This document shows, piece by piece, positions 1 through 14,200 of a stretch of 64,000 bases of DNA. The stretch is from the NCBI GenBank assembly GCA_037013495.1, contig CM072802.1, positions 44,492,501 through 44,556,500 on the forward strand, read 5' to 3'. This DNA is from Hippophae tibetana. Its lineage: Eukaryota > Streptophyta > Magnoliopsida > Rosales > Elaeagnaceae. Position 1 is the stretch's first letter. The number at the start of each line of letters is the position of its first letter. Both the position numbers and the translations under genes were made by a program. The notes under the pieces are model-generated. The model saw nothing but the letters and a program-made list of their open reading frames with translations. It was not told where the DNA came from and did no database searches.

Positions 1-199
1 AAATTTAAACATGCTCATTATTGAGCATGTTTTTATTGTTATCCATGCATTATGAGCATAATTGTAACTAGATAAATATTTTTGGCATAGTTACAACTAA
101 CTTCATACGTTGTGAGGCATAAAATGTATTTAACACGTCTAAAGTATCTTGGTCTAAGGTTGTGACTATGTTGAAAGTAATTGAACTTTAAGTGGAAAG

Positions 200-990
200 T
201 GTGCATATATATGGATCGGTTTGGATTTAGATTAAAATTGAGAATCCACTTAGACCAACTCGAACCAATTTTTTTGGTTTGGTTTAAGTTGGGTTAAGGA
301 AATTTTCTCCCTTTTTTACTAATGAATTTTATTTATTAGATTTTTTTTTCATCTCTTATATTATAATTTCAAAATTTTAAGATTTAGATTTCAATAACTT
401 ACTTAATATTATTATCTATATTAATCATAAAGTGCATGAAAGATTTAAAAAAAATACAAATAATGAATAATGAATAGTAATGACTTACCCGACAAGATTT
501 GTTGATTCTCATATCTAAACAATTCATAATGTTATTTATGCTATTCAATTTTTAACATTAAAAATATAAAAGACAATATAGTTATAATAGATATATAATT
601 GAATAATATAAAACTAGTATATCTAGTAGATCTTGCTTGTTCGTCATTCATACGGGTAATGAGATGAGAGACAAATAAAGGTAGAATTGAGATACAAGCA
701 GAGACAAAGAAATTAAGAGGTGTCGATGGTTTGAATACTAAAAACCAAGAAAAAAAATGAGAGTATGAGAAAAATTTGTGAAAATTTAAAAAATAATTGT
801 ACAGAATAATAATATGAACATAAAAATAATAAATAATAAATTAATTGGATTAATTCGGTTATTATAATATTTAAAAAAATTATAACCAAATATATCTAAT
901 ATAAATTGATTTTTTTAAAAATTAAAATTCAAACTAAACCAATAAAATTTCAAAACTAAGGATGGAGTTCGTTCCGCACACCCCTATTAA
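200..990. repeat. Degenerate AT-rich non-coding repeat
   Basis: No coding potential is seen in the first 1.1 kb. The stretch contains phrases such as GGATCGGTTTGG and ends near CACACCCCTATTA. Similar phrases occur around 54.6-55.55 kb, ending GACACCCACC. This resembles decayed non-autonomous DNA elements whose ends read like CACCCCTA, but no clear terminal inverted repeats or target duplications were found, so the assignment is weak. Confidence 0.25.
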
Positions 991-1205
991 TTGCACATCG
1001 AAACAAAGTTGGGTGATGTGGCCTACTTCCAGATATATGAGGTACTAATGCGATCTCTTTAGAATCACCCATTCAAAGCCCAACTCTTATTCTGCTCCAA
1101 GGCCATGGGCCTTGGTCTACTCACTCGTGCTTACCAAATTTTAAAACCAGGGGCAGAGGCAAAAGCATATTTGCTACTTTCAACGGCTAGTAAAAATAAC
1201 AAGAA

Positions 1206-1904
1206 ATGGAAGCAGAGTCTCAACACTCATGGAGGATCAGAGTCCAAGCCAAGGCCAAGAGCTTCAATTTCAGACTCCATGCTATTTCAAACATCCCACA
1301 TGCTTTCACTTTGAGGCCCCACCGGCTTTCGCTTTTGCTTAAGCTTCGTAGATTTCTCCTCATCAGAGTCAATTCAGAATCCTCAGCTTATGTTCTTGCT
1401 CAATCCCGAACCACCTTGAAATCCAAATTCTTTATAACTCTCAAAAAGTTTAACCTGAAAAGGATCTTAAACCGGGTTCTTCCAACTTTAAAACGATCCA
1501 AACATACGAATCGAGAAGCCAAAATTCTCTCCAATCGATTCCAACGATTAGTTCATCAGGTAACAAAACCATGTTCCTGTATTTTTTGTTATTTCTTTAT
1601 TAAGTTCATAATAGCAGACTTTCTATTTCAGGAACTGTTTGTCCTGTGTTCTTTGCTGGTTGGAGTAATTGGATTTTTAGCTCAATGGTTTTGGAGTAAG
1701 GATAGAAATGGACTTGTAATAATGTACAGTTTGGCTATCTTGGTGTGTTTTGCTATATTGTTGTTGAAGAAGTACAGAGCAAGTAAAAGTAGTATTAAAT
1801 TATTGGAAATCCTCTTAGTAGCAACAATGCCATTAGCATCTTTGTCAATGATAGGTTTGAGTAATGTATGTGCAATGGCGAAATATGTTTGGGATTGGAA
1901 TTGA
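1206..1904 (+). CDS. Uncharacterised three-span membrane protein, one 72-nt intron
   Basis: I do not recognise this gene. The frame from the ATG at 1206 runs to TGA at 1902-1904. A likely intron at 1560-1631 starts GTAACA after CATCAG and ends TTTCAG. It is 72 nt, in frame and free of stops, so spliced (join 1206-1559, 1632-1904) and retained forms would encode 208 and 232 residues. The N-terminal half is basic (many Arg, Lys and Ser). After the junction come three hydrophobic segments, around ELFVLCSLLVGVIGF, LVIMYSLAILVCFAILLL and LLEILLVATMPLASLSMIGL. The start is the first ATG of the long frame; an overlapping 69-residue frame at 1105 is ignored. It is probably a small plant membrane protein of unknown role. 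Confidence 0.55.
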   Translation: MEAESQHSWRIRVQAKAKSFNFRLHAISNIPHAFTLRPHRLSLLLKLRRFLLIRVNSESSAYVLAQSRTTLKSKFFITLKKFNLKRILNRVLPTLKRSKHTNREAKILSNRFQRLVHQVTKPCSCIFCYFFIKFIIADFLFQELFVLCSLLVGVIGFLAQWFWSKDRNGLVIMYSLAILVCFAILLLKKYRASKSSIKLLEILLVATMPLASLSMIGLSNVCAMAKYVWDWN

Positions 1905-2976
1905 TTAGGTTTGACATGTTTCGATAATAATATATTGTGTTAGGTTAGTGGTCGGAACTTAAACACTTATTGTGCGTGATCCTTTTATTTTGGTCGATTG
2001 AAAATGCTGCATTGAATCTAAAGCTGTTTCTTCAAACCTTGCTTTCAATTCTACTTGCAAATGGTCTTATTCCAATGACATATTTACCTTATATGCCCAT
2101 GCACGGACAACACCTAGTAGAATTATTTAGAAAAATAATTTTTTTTTTTCCAAAATATTTTAACAAGTGGTGACACAATAAAAGGATTACGACAATTAAA
2201 ATTTGTTTTGAATGGTGCAAGTATTAATATCTTCAGATCTTCATCAGAAAAAAATACCCATCAAACAATATGGGTAAGAGTGTAGTGAGATTAAAATATA
2301 ACTTTTTTAATCCCTATTTTTATTCACTACTTTCATTGACCTCCAGGTCTAAGTAATATTTTTTTCTCTGAAACATGGTGGGATGTATAATACAAAAGCA
2401 TGCATTTCAGAATTTCGATAAATAATAGTTCGACAATTGGCACGCTCAACCTACAGAATATGTTACATCGAATTTTTCGTGGATTAACATGTCCAACAAA
2501 CACCATATGAACGTGGGTGTGTAGAAATAGTTGGTGGGAATTTAAAAACATTGAAGAAAATAGGCACATATCACACTGGATACTTATCAAAAACATTACA
2601 ACATCCAGAGTGTTGTAAATATAGTTCTGTCAAAAATTACTACAAATAATGACTTGAAATAATACCACTATTAAAAAATTACAAAAAATTAACATACCTA
2701 AAATTTATAAAAAAAAAACAAAGAGTCTAATAACATTAAACAAAATCAAAATAGATAATATTCAACATTAAAAGGATCTAAATGAACTTAGTTTAATTTG
2801 AATGTTCAATTGAAAAGTGTATATAAAATAATATACCAAACTTTTTTTAATAGTACAAATCTACTAGGTAAGTATAAATGATGTTATTTTTTGATGATAA
2901 GAATTTTAATGCTGTTATTTTGGTTGTTTTCCCACTCTTCTTTGCCCTTTTGTTTTCAAAGCTAGATATATCACCA
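1905..2976. other. Intergenic: 3' flanks of two convergent genes
   Basis: AT-rich DNA between the + strand membrane protein gene and the 3' end of the minus-strand receptor kinase. Short frames occur on both strands, but none has recognisable protein sequence. Both 3' untranslated regions presumably lie here; no confident polyadenylation site was assigned. Confidence 0.5.
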
Positions 2977-5246
2977 TCAGGAAGACATCAATTCTGGTTT
3001 TATTTCATGGAAATCCTTGCCTGATATAAATGAGGAGCCGAATGTATTTACTGTAGTTGAATCATTGTTTTGACTTCCACTCAGACTTTGATTTTGCCGC
3101 TCACGATGGAGGTCTCTCATGGCCTTAAACCTCAAATCATTGGTGTATGAGCTGGGTTCCGGAATCACATCCGGAACAGTCATTCGTCCTTCAAGCATGC
3201 TCACTACTTCAGACATGGTAGGCCGAAGTGAGGCAGATGCATTCGTGCAGAGGAGAGCCACTTTGACAACAATCTCTGCTGCTTTTTCGTCCAAGTTAGA
3301 GCCTAACTTCTCATAGACCAGTTCCATTAAGCTTCCAGCGTTTTGCAACTGACAGGCCTGCAACACAGATATTTCTTAAATCTCCACGACAGATATTTCA
3401 TTTATAATGAATAAAAAAAGTAACTTAATAGATACGAAATGGACCAATGAAGGAAGACAATTCTGTTAATACTTATACCCAATCTAAAAGACAGACGCAA
3501 TCATCACTCGGTACAAAAGTGTTGTTGTTCTTTCCACTAACAACTTCCAAAACCACAACACCATAACTGTACACATCTGCTTTGTAGGTAAGGTGACCCC
3601 ATAGTGCATATTCTGGTGCCATATATCCTCTACAATCAAAATTTCATCTTCCAACTCAAGTCTTATAATTTAAGATATTTTCCAAGAAAAAGTAAATAGA
3701 TAATATAGTACATGAGTATTTTGGGGGTAAATAATGACACAGAACTCACATGGTACCAGCAATTCGAGTGCTGATATGAGTCTTCCCTTCTTCATCAAGC
3801 TTAGCCAATCCAAAATCAGATATTTTTGGACTTAAGTCTCGATCGAGCAGCACATTAGTAGCTTTGATGTCTCTGTGAACAATTTTCAGTCTTGATTCTT
3901 CGTGAAGAAAAGCTAGGCCTTTTGCTACCCCCACGCAGATCTTATGTCTTGTTGGCCAATCCAATATAAGCTGATTATCTGGACCTACAGTACAAATTAA
4001 TCAAGAAAGTGGGATCTGCAAACGGACTTTACAAAACTACTGAAACGGGCAGATAAGGAGAGACATTTTCATCAAGATAACTAACAAAAGAATATAGATG
4101 AAATTGATATCTTCATGCATTACATGAGGAGACTAACAATGACCACTTCTTAATGGTTTCAATAATTTTGCATGGCTAAGGAAATGAACATGAAACTCAC
4201 CAAACAATGCACGGGCAAGGCTATTATTTTCCATGAATTCGTATACCAGCAATAATTGATCTGCTTCAATACAACATCCATAAAGTTTCACAAGATTTGG
4301 ATGCTGCAAACAGGAGATGACACCCATCTCATTTAAGAATTCCCGATTACCCTGCCGTGAATTAGAGGAGAGCTGCTTAACTGCAATAAGAGTACCATCA
4401 GGCAATTGGCCCTGCACCAACCCATGCCCAAAATTATATGAACTACGCAGGAAAAAAAAGAAAAAGGTATCAAATGATAAATAAAATCACAAAAAATTAG
4501 AGATGGACAAAGAAAAACCTTATATACAGGACCAAAACCACCTTCTCCAATCTTGTTAGCATAATCAAAGTCATTAGTTGCAGCTATAATCTGTTTTAAT
4601 GTAAAAGTCCCAGTTTGGAGATCTTGCCCTTTCTCTGTACACAACAGCATGGCACAAAGGAAAAGTAGATCAAGAATAACTACATTTCATATTAACTTAT
4701 TACTTGCAATGCAAGAAGAGATATATGCTCATATACAATAGCTGATACCAATATGATCATGACTTTGCACAAGGGAGACCCCAGATCATTATTTGTGTTC
4801 CTTACCTTATTTTAACTTATTCATGTTTCACAAACCCTCACAATGAAAAATAATCTCATGATAGTCTTTCTGTTGCTTTAATTCGATCAGCAGCAGCCTA
4901 GGATCTTATCTAATAATCTCCCTAACAATACTTATCCTTGAAAATGTAGATTTTCGAAAAAATTTAGAAACAAAACATATATCAACGAGAAAAGAGTAAG
5001 GCACTCAAGAAATTCTTTTTCTCCCAGATCAGTGAATCCGAAATGCCAGTTCCATTCTTAATTATAAGAAAATTGAACTGATATGGTGAATACCTCTTTT
5101 TCTCCCCCTTTTTCCTTGCAAGCATCCTTTCCACCAGAAGATTCCAAGCAAAACAAAGATCAGGCACGACACCCCTATAACAACGCCAGCGATGGTATAA
5201 GCAGAATTTTTGGTTCCACTCCCACTATCTGAGCAACGTTTGGAAT
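2977..5246 (-). other. Receptor kinase exons 19-24: transmembrane span and kinase
   Basis: Exon 19 (5246-5094) carries the single membrane span [20 protein letters not shown] followed by a basic stop-transfer stretch. Exon 20 has the glycine loop GEGGFGPVY (from residue 678). Exon 21 has the ATP-binding lysine in IAVKQLSS (699). Exon 22 has [10 protein letters not shown] and ISDFGLAK, so the enzyme is an RD kinase with all catalytic residues. Exon 23 has YMAPEYA. Exon 24 ends the C-lobe ([14 protein letters not shown]) and a Ser/Asn-rich tail to the TGA at 2977. Nothing suggests loss of activity. Confidence 0.9.
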
Positions 5247-8200
5247 CTATCCACACAAGCAGCTAAACAAGTCAATCTCACGATCAGAAGAATTTTGGGT
5301 GAAAAGACCAAGGATAGTTTGCTAAGTAAAGCCTCTCAGGATAAGGTAGACAATGAACATAAAGTGTAAAAGTTTGCTAATGGTTACAGGCTTATCAAAT
5401 GGAATTGTTATATTTGTCACTGTACAGCTATGGTGACTCTTGTTTAACAAAATGCATATAACAAAATAACTTTAAACTTTTTGCTGTCATAGACTCAGGT
5501 CTCAAGTTGAAAAATACAAGGCTCCAGTGATAAGTGCGTGTACAGATCCTGTTGTGCAATCAGACACTTGCTCTCTTTAAACAATATACATGACCCCTAA
5601 CCACCTGTCTAAAAATTTCAGTCATGCTAATGCATATCCTATTGATCCGTGGATTTTCATCTCAAATAAAATATGCTTAGTTGACACCAAGAATGTAACT
5701 CATATATATTCAACTCCGAAATATGTACATCTTAGCCAGCTATGATGTGAAGAAGCTTATGATATGGTAAGCACCTTCTTATGTTTCTACTCTTTTAAAG
5801 GGGATAATGCAAAAAATGGTCTAAGTTTACAAGCATAACGCTACTTTTTTCTGTTACCGAGATAGAACCGAAGAGAAAGGGGTTTAAAATATCACCGTCA
5901 CAATGTAATAGTGACCGACCCCTCGATCTAAATAATCGTCTCCCAAGTTATGATCTTGGTGCTGCATGAGACATGTTGAATCCAGTAATCCAGTTGAATA
6001 ATGATAAATATCGAAAAAAATTCATACGAAGGACTCACCAGAAAAAACAGAAACAGCAGATATAAGAGGGCCATAAACTCCTCTGTCAGGAATCCTTGTC
6101 GTCCCTTTTCCAGCAAAATAGAATTGAATCTCCAAGACATTATTAGCCACAGTGACATTATGTACTGGCACCATAACTGGCTTCTGAGCAATCCCAGCCA
6201 GCACTTCAATATTGAAATTCTTCCATACTAATCTTTCCTGCAAGAACATTCTCCTCATTAACATCAACCTGCAACTTCACATGTACTCTTTCTTTTTTTT
6301 TCCCTTATTTATTTCCATTTTTTCTTAATGACATGGAAATAATATAAGATTCATTAACTTCAATATTCACCTGAACATAAATGTCAAACATACGGTTCCC
6401 AAGACTTGTATACGTTTGATCATTTGTAAATTGTATCTCAGCAAAGTGGAGATTTACACTATAGTTCCCATTTTCTAAGCAATAATGAAAATATGTTAAA
6501 GAAACCGGCGATATACGAGCTGTTGTGTATAATGGGGAAATATTTTCTGAATTCAGAGTTGCAATATAACGCGTATTCTGATAGTCGTTATCATCCATGA
6601 AGTCCCCAGTGCTACTAAATCCCCAATAAGCCTCATCACTTACGAAATATTGTGCACTGCCACCTTTAACTTGTCCATCTCCTCTATAATGAACATATTT
6701 CTTATTTTCCTCAATGGTCACATCCTTCCCACCACAGTTAACATGAAAACAAGTTGAATCTGCCATGGAAACAACAAAGACAAGATTGGAAACAGAATCA
6801 ACTTTGAGTTGCATTTATAATAATTTAATCATGAAAATGTGCAATCTATGAAGAGACGTGTATAGATAACCACTTGTTTAGCATCTTAGTAAAAATACAG
6901 ATTCCAGCAACTGATACAAATTAATAATAGTTAAGATGAGTATTGCATTAGTAGTCGCATAACAAGAACTTGATAATGACTGCAACTTAACATTGAGGAA
7001 AAATTGTATTTTTCCTAACAAAAGTGCAAGGAATATACATACATGTTAAAATGATATAAAAGTAATATTGAAACATCTCCCATATGCTTAACCTATTGGA
7101 AGTATTGATAACCAACAATTTAACAATGCATTAGTGCTAAAATGCATAAAATAAATTTCTAAATGGACTAATTCTATTTCAATTATAATTCAAAAGACCA
7201 TTTCTAAAGCTAGAATCTTCCTCTGCAATATTTAAATTTTCTAGCAAATACGATCCAACAACACACAAAAAGAACACAAGAAAAATTAAAGGTTCCTAAC
7301 AAGTTACAACTTACAAGAAAAATGTGAGTTTCATCCAACCACATCTTTTTTTGTTGCTTCATCCAACAATATTCCCTATTCAATTTTTCATAAAGTTCTG
7401 CCTTATGTTACCGAAGCTCCCATGTTTAGGGTGATAATGTGTCCAAGTCGATATCAACAGTAGAGATTATGGACAAAATTACAAGATTTACTTTACCATA
7501 ATTAGTGAATCAACTTTGTATATATTATTATCTAAAATAGACAAACAAAATATTGTATATTTAGATAAATACTGTGTATATACTATTACTTAAAATATAT
7601 AAACAAAATATTGTATATTTAGGTAAATAACTGTGTATATATTCTTACCTAAAATATATTGTATAGTAATTCCTATTTAATGGAAAGGATCCTCAAGAAG
7701 AGATCATTCAATCATTTACTCAAAATCGTTATGGTATCAAAGCCTACCTCTTGAATTCATAGCTAAATCTTCAGTTTTTTGAATTTTTACTCTTGTTTTC
7801 GAAGTTTTCTAACCTATCCTTATTTTTCTGATTTTAGGTTGATAAATTTCTAATCAACAACTTCGTTTTGAGATTCTAGGTTGACCAAATTGTAGTTGAT
7901 AGCTTTGTATTAGGATTTATGTTTTCTTTTTGGAAGAATGTCTACAGATACCTTGGTTATCAAATTTATAGGAAAGAATTATGCGGCATGAGAATTCCAA
8001 TTTCAAATGTTTCTGAAAGGAAAGGAGCTTTAGGGTCACATTGACGGGTCTTCTCCTGCGCTTGAAAATGGTAAGGAACTTAGTCGATGGAAGGCAAAGG
8101 ATGCTCGAATTATCTCATAGATTTTAAGATATATTGAAGCTCATAAGGTGAACAATTTACGCTCCATTGGTATGGCTAAAGAGATGTGGGATTATTTGAA

Positions 8201-11200
8201 GCGCATATATCATCAAGATAATACTACGAGACAATTTCAACTAGAACTCGAGATTAGTAACTTCAGTCAAGGTAATCTCTCCATTGAGCATTATTATTCA
8301 AAATTTCTTAATCTATGGAACGATTCTAGTATTATCTATACGAAGGTACCTAAAAAGGCCTTAGTCGACCTTTAGGCGATTCATGAAGTTAGTAGACGTG
8401 ATCAGTTTTTGATGAAACTAAGACCAGAATTTGAAGTTGCTAGAGCTAGATTGCTGAACAGAGTTCCTTCTTTGGATGTGTCTTGGTGAATTTTTGCACG
8501 AGGAATAGAGAACACAAGTTGTTTAGGCGCGTCCAGGAAAACATCTGAAGTTGTCAATGTTGCTTATGCCACTCAAGGAAGGAACCGAGAAAAGGAACAA
8601 ATGCAGTGCTATAATTGCAAGGAGTTCGAACATATTGCACGCAATTGTGGTAAGAAATTATGCAATTACTGTAAGCAGAATGGACACATTATCAAGGAAT
8701 GTCCTACACGTCCAAAAAATCGACGAGTACAAGCTTTTTAACCTGCTAGTCTAGCTCCTAACATTATTGGTCCTACATCTACAATTGCTAACACAACTCA
8801 GCCTGTCATTACTCTAGAAATGGTCCAGCAATATCTTAGCATTTTCTGCCCTTGGACTTCAGGGCCAAGGTAAGACTATTTATCCTCCTTGGTTTGTTGA
8901 TTCTGGAGCATCCAACCATATGACTGGCTCCCCTGATTTGTTACATAATCTACAAAAAGTATACTGGTACATAAAATATTCAGATTACTAATGGAAGTAA
9001 TCTTCCAATTACAGCCATTGGTGATATTGGACCTTATTTTCGTCATGTCTTTGTCTCTCTTGGGTTATCTACCAGTTTAATTTTTGAAGGTCAGATTGTA
9101 GATAATAACTATGATGTACATTTCTCTCGTGGTGGTTGTGTTGTGCATGATTAGGTGTTGGAGAAGATGATCGCAAAGGGACCTAAAGTGGGAAGATTAT
9201 TTTCGTTGCAACTTACTATTTCTCGAACTTTGTCTTTAGTTTCTATTACAAGGTTGAAGTTTGGCGTAGACGATTAAGCCATCCAAATAATGTGATCTTG
9301 TCTAATTTGATGAAACGTGGTTTTCTTAATAATAAAGATCAGTGTTATACTCAAAGGTTGCTTTTTGATTGCTCTAAGGAAAAGTAAAACTTTATCTTTC
9401 CCTACTTATGGTGGTCGTGCTAAGACATGTTTTGAGATTATACATAGTGATGTTTGGGATATTACTCCTGTCATTTCACATGCACAGTATAGATATTTTG
9501 TAACATTTATTACGATAATAGTCATTTCACTGTTTCCCAAACTTTTGTAGCTTATATCGAGACACAATTTTTCACATGTATTAAGGTTTTACGATATGAT
9601 AATGGTGGCAAATATATGTCGCATGACTTTCAAGTCTTTTTGCAACAGAAAGGCATTATATATCAACGATCCTGTCCTTATACATCTCAACAAAATGGGG
9701 TGACTGAACGTAAAAACCATCACTTGGTGGATATGGTTCGTACGTTATTCTTGGAGTCTTCAGTTCAACCTAAATTTTGGGTGAAAGCTTTGTCCCCTGC
9801 AGTCTATCTGATTAAGCATCTACTTTCTCAACAATTGGATTTTAATACTCCTTACTATCGACTTTTTGGTATGCATCCAAATTATCATATGCTACCCACG
9901 TTTGGATGAGTTTTCTTTGTTCACTTGCCTCCTCATGGGCACCACAAGCTTACAACTCAGTTAGTACAGTGTGCTTTTATGGGTTATAACACTGCTGCTA
10001 CTAATCATCTACGTACTTATAGAAATGTGATTTTCTTTGAACATGAGTACTATTTTCAACATGTTTCCCCTTCGGACAGTGTCATTCTTCCTAGCTTTGA
10101 TGATATCTCTTCATCAATTGAGCGTTTTAAACCCGATAATGTCTATCAGTGACGACGGCCCCAATCATCACTAATCCTTCTCGACCCTAATTTGGTGCCT
10201 GCTTTAATAACACCTCGAAGATCTCGTACTTTCGTCCTCCAATAGGTATGGTTTCTTTGCCACTTTAGTTGATACTATAATTCCTACCTCTTATTCTCAA
10301 GCAGCTAAACATGCGTGTTGGGTGAAAGCTATGTAAGAAAAACTTCAAGCTCTTCAGGAGAATCATACCTGGGATATTGTTCTCTGTCCTATTGGTGTTA
10401 AGCCCATTGGTTGTAAATGAGTATATTCCATTAAGATGCGATCTGATGGCTTACTTGACAGATATAAGGCGCAATTGGTGGCACTCGGTAATCGACAGGA
10501 GTATGGGGTAGATTATAAGGAGACATTTGCCCCTATAGCAAAGATGACGATGGTGCGACTTGTTCTAGCTATTGTTGCATCCAAGGGCTAGGCATTGCGA
10601 CAAATGGATGTTAAGAACGTCTTTTTGCATGAAGACCTTAAGGAAGAGATTTATATGACTCCACCATCAGGGTTGTTTTCTACACCCTCTACCGATGTTT
10701 GTAAGCTAAAACAGTCACTCTATGGTTTAAAACAGGCTTCATGTGCTTGGTTTGATAAGTTTTGCTCTATGCTTCTTAGCTTCTCCTTTCTTCAGAGTCA
10801 GTATGAATCCTCTTTGTTTCTTTGCAAGACTGCTAAGGGAATCATCTTGCTTCTAGTATATGTTGATGATATTATTATTACAGGGATCGACTCTGAATTG
10901 ATTTCTCAGCTTTAAGAACGCCTTCAAGGTTCCTTTCATATAAAGGACTTGGGTCCTTTACAATATTTTTTTAGGCCTTGAGGTGCACTCTACCTTAGTT
11001 GGTATTTTCTTACACCAGCATAAGTACACCTAAGAAATGGTCGATCTGTTGATATTCCTTTGGAAGTCAATGTTAAATATCGTCATGATGAGAGAGATTG
11101 TCTCTGATCCTTCTTTATATAGACAACTGGTGAGGAGCATGAACTATCTGACTATTACTCAACCTGATATTTCCTTTGTTCAACAAGTTAGTCAGTATAT

Positions 11201-14200
11201 GTAGGCACCTAAGGACCTCCACCTGGGTGTTGTCCGTCGCATTGTTCGTTATTTGTAAGGCACTTCCACCTGAGGTCTTTTCTTTCATGTGGACTCTCCT
11301 ATTCATCTGATTGCATATAGTGATGCTAATTGGGTTGGACGGTCAATTACTGGTTGGTGCATGTTTCTTGGTACCTCTCTTGTTTCTTGGAAAAGCAAGA
11401 AGCAAGATCGTGTGTCGAAGTCCTCCACCGAGTTTGAGTATTGTGTTATGTCTTCTGCATGTTTTGAGATTGTTTGGCTTCAGGGATTGTTGGCTGAGCT
11501 TGGGTTTTCACAAATTGAGCCTACTCCACTCCATGCGGATAATACTAGTGCTATTTAAATTGTTGCTAACCTAATATTTCATGAGCACACCAAGCACATT
11601 GAAGTGGATTGTCACTCTATTCGTGAAGCATATGATGCTCACGTCATCTCTCTTTCTCATATCACCACCGATTTGTTCACAAATTAATGTTTTTTGATCG
11701 TCTAGCATCAATTTAATAGAGGATATTAGTGGTAGAAATTATGAACAAGATTACGAGATTTACTTTACCATAATTAGCGTATTAACTGTGTATATATTAT
11801 TACCAAAAATAAATAAACAGAAGAATGTATATTTAGATAAATAACTATGTATATATTATTACCTAAAATAGTTAAATAAAATATTGTATATTTAGGTAAA
11901 TAACTATGTATATATTCTTACCTAAAATAGATTGTATAGTGATTTTTATTTAATGGAAAGGATTCTCAAAAAGAAAGAGGTTATTCAGTCATTTACTCAA
12001 AATTATTAGTCGACACGACATGACATTGACCCTAAGATGGGATATGAGTCCGATACTTGAAAAAAAAACTTATTGGACATGCTATTGGGTTGTGTTCGAG
12101 GACTTTGAAAGAAGCGTTCTGCTTTTTCTTTGAAACAAGAAATTGATCACGTGACTACTTTTATTAGACACTTTATTTAATAGATTTAAAATGTGCTTTA
12201 TTGAGAAAAAAGTTAAAATGTGCTGGGCCTATGTTGGGCATGTAATGAGCTTTATATTTCAAAAAATAGGCCTTCTTTTAATTTATTTTTATCACTGTTT
12301 TTATTAAAACGTATTCCAACAGAAAAGGAATAAAACATTCTATCTAAACAGAACAAAAACATTCTATCTAAACAGAACAAAAACATTCTACTTAAAAATA
12401 ACTAGTTGAAAGTAATTTAAACAATTAATTGTTTCATGCAGTGTCCAAGTATCCGCGTCTAAAATTTGAACACATATCAGTGTCCATGTATCTTAAATTA
12501 TTAAAAAGTGTGTACGAGGTAACAAAGGTTCTGCCTTGTATGAATATGATTAAGGACATAGTCCACAGAAATTAAAATTTAAAAAATATGTAAAACTTGC
12601 TCCCATCTCCTAAAAGAAAATTTTCATGACTATTTTCCCATATCCTACAATATATGAGGAGATAACTTTTAGTAGTTTACAATCATACTCCACTTTTTCT
12701 TTTTCTTTCTTTTTTTCTGAAGTCCGTAATACATCAAGCACTTAGCACTATATGCCTAAATAACTGCAATAATTGACTTCTATCTGATTAAATGAGCATG
12801 ATTTTGCCTTTACATATAGAAGATGAACAGTTTCAGAATAAATCAAATGTACAATAAATTATATAACATTCCATAATATTTAGAGTGCATGAAGGAATTT
12901 GCTTACATTGTGGACAGTTGAAATCCTTTAAGCATGGAAGGCCTGCCTTTCTGAGATGGAGTAAAAATAAGTAAATTTCAGTATGGAACAGAAAAACCAT
13001 GCACATGAAAACATCTGACATAACCAAATTCCTAGATATAGAGAGCTCACAAGTTGTTTCGCAATGAAGAACTTCGAAACAAATTTAGGTTTAGATTCCT
13101 GAAGGGACAAAAAACAAGAGTCAGTTTAAACCCAAATCAATATCGAAATAAACAAACATATTTATTGGAAAGCATTCTGACATGTTATCTTGACAGGTAG
13201 GTTGCCCAGGGCTTTGATATGTGAAGTTATTGTACGAAAGATCACTGCATTCAACCAAAAATGGGAAACATAATGAAAATAACAAAATCCAATCAAAAAG
13301 ATACTAAAAGTACATCATTTATATTGAGAGGAAAGTCATTTGGAAAATGATAGAATTATCCAAGAAAAATATGCCAGCTGGTTAAATCCATTTAATGCAA
13401 AACAGCGAATAATCTTAAAAAGTAGTATGGTTTTTAACATCTTTAATGGAGCTCAGTCAAGCATGTATATCAATATTTAAGGAGATTGGAAATTCTCCCA
13501 CAATTATTGTCAGCGGTCCCCTGAACCAGTCTTGATTAAAATATTAGTTAGTAAAAAAATGGTGAATGTAAAAAGCAATTCTCCCAAAGCAAAAGGTTGA
13601 CTGCAAACAGGGAAAGATAAATGAAAACCATAAAAGTGTTCAAGGTAAACATACACATTTGTTCCATCCTTCAAGATTGCATCCGGTATGCTACCACTGA
13701 GTGAGTTCCCAGTTAAAAAGCTTGTAAACACAACACCAGAGATTCAGAGTGGCGTGTTAGTACTAGAATATAAGAACAATTATGCAACCAACATCTATAT
13801 ATTAAAAGGTCTATATAAGTGTTAGTGATATTCATGAACAAAACATAAAAATGTAATTTTAGTTTCTACGTATGTTCTTTAAGAATATTTTCAAGCCGAA
13901 GAAACTATTGGGCTCTAACGATCATAATTCAGGTATAATACTGTTCTTATGCACGTTTGAGTTAATATTAAACACGTCACGTTTGAGTTAATATTAAACA
14001 CGTAGGAACATTTTGAAATTAGGCTAATCGATCAATTGAAACATGTCTAGATCGATCGAGCTAATATAGATCGGTCGAGAATCAATCTACTCAACTTAAA
14101 AAGTCTTGAATTAATTATTTAATTGATTAGATCGATTGAGCATTAAATCGACTAATTTATTAGCCAGATTGATCGATCCTATTTCAGAATTGATTATTAC

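Larger units (their letters stand above)
7452..12008 (+). mobile_element. Dead Ty1/Copia LTR retrotransposon inside a receptor-kinase intron
   Basis: Complete but decayed Copia element, antisense to the host gene and lying wholly within its intron 16. It has two LTRs, a tRNA-Met-type primer site TGGTATCAAAGC at 7732, and domains in Copia order (gag, protease, integrase, reverse transcriptase, RNase H). A 5-bp target duplication GTCGA flanks it (7447-7451 and 12009-12013). The host intron still has consensus splice ends and the host frame is intact, so the insertion has been tolerated. Confidence 0.9.
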
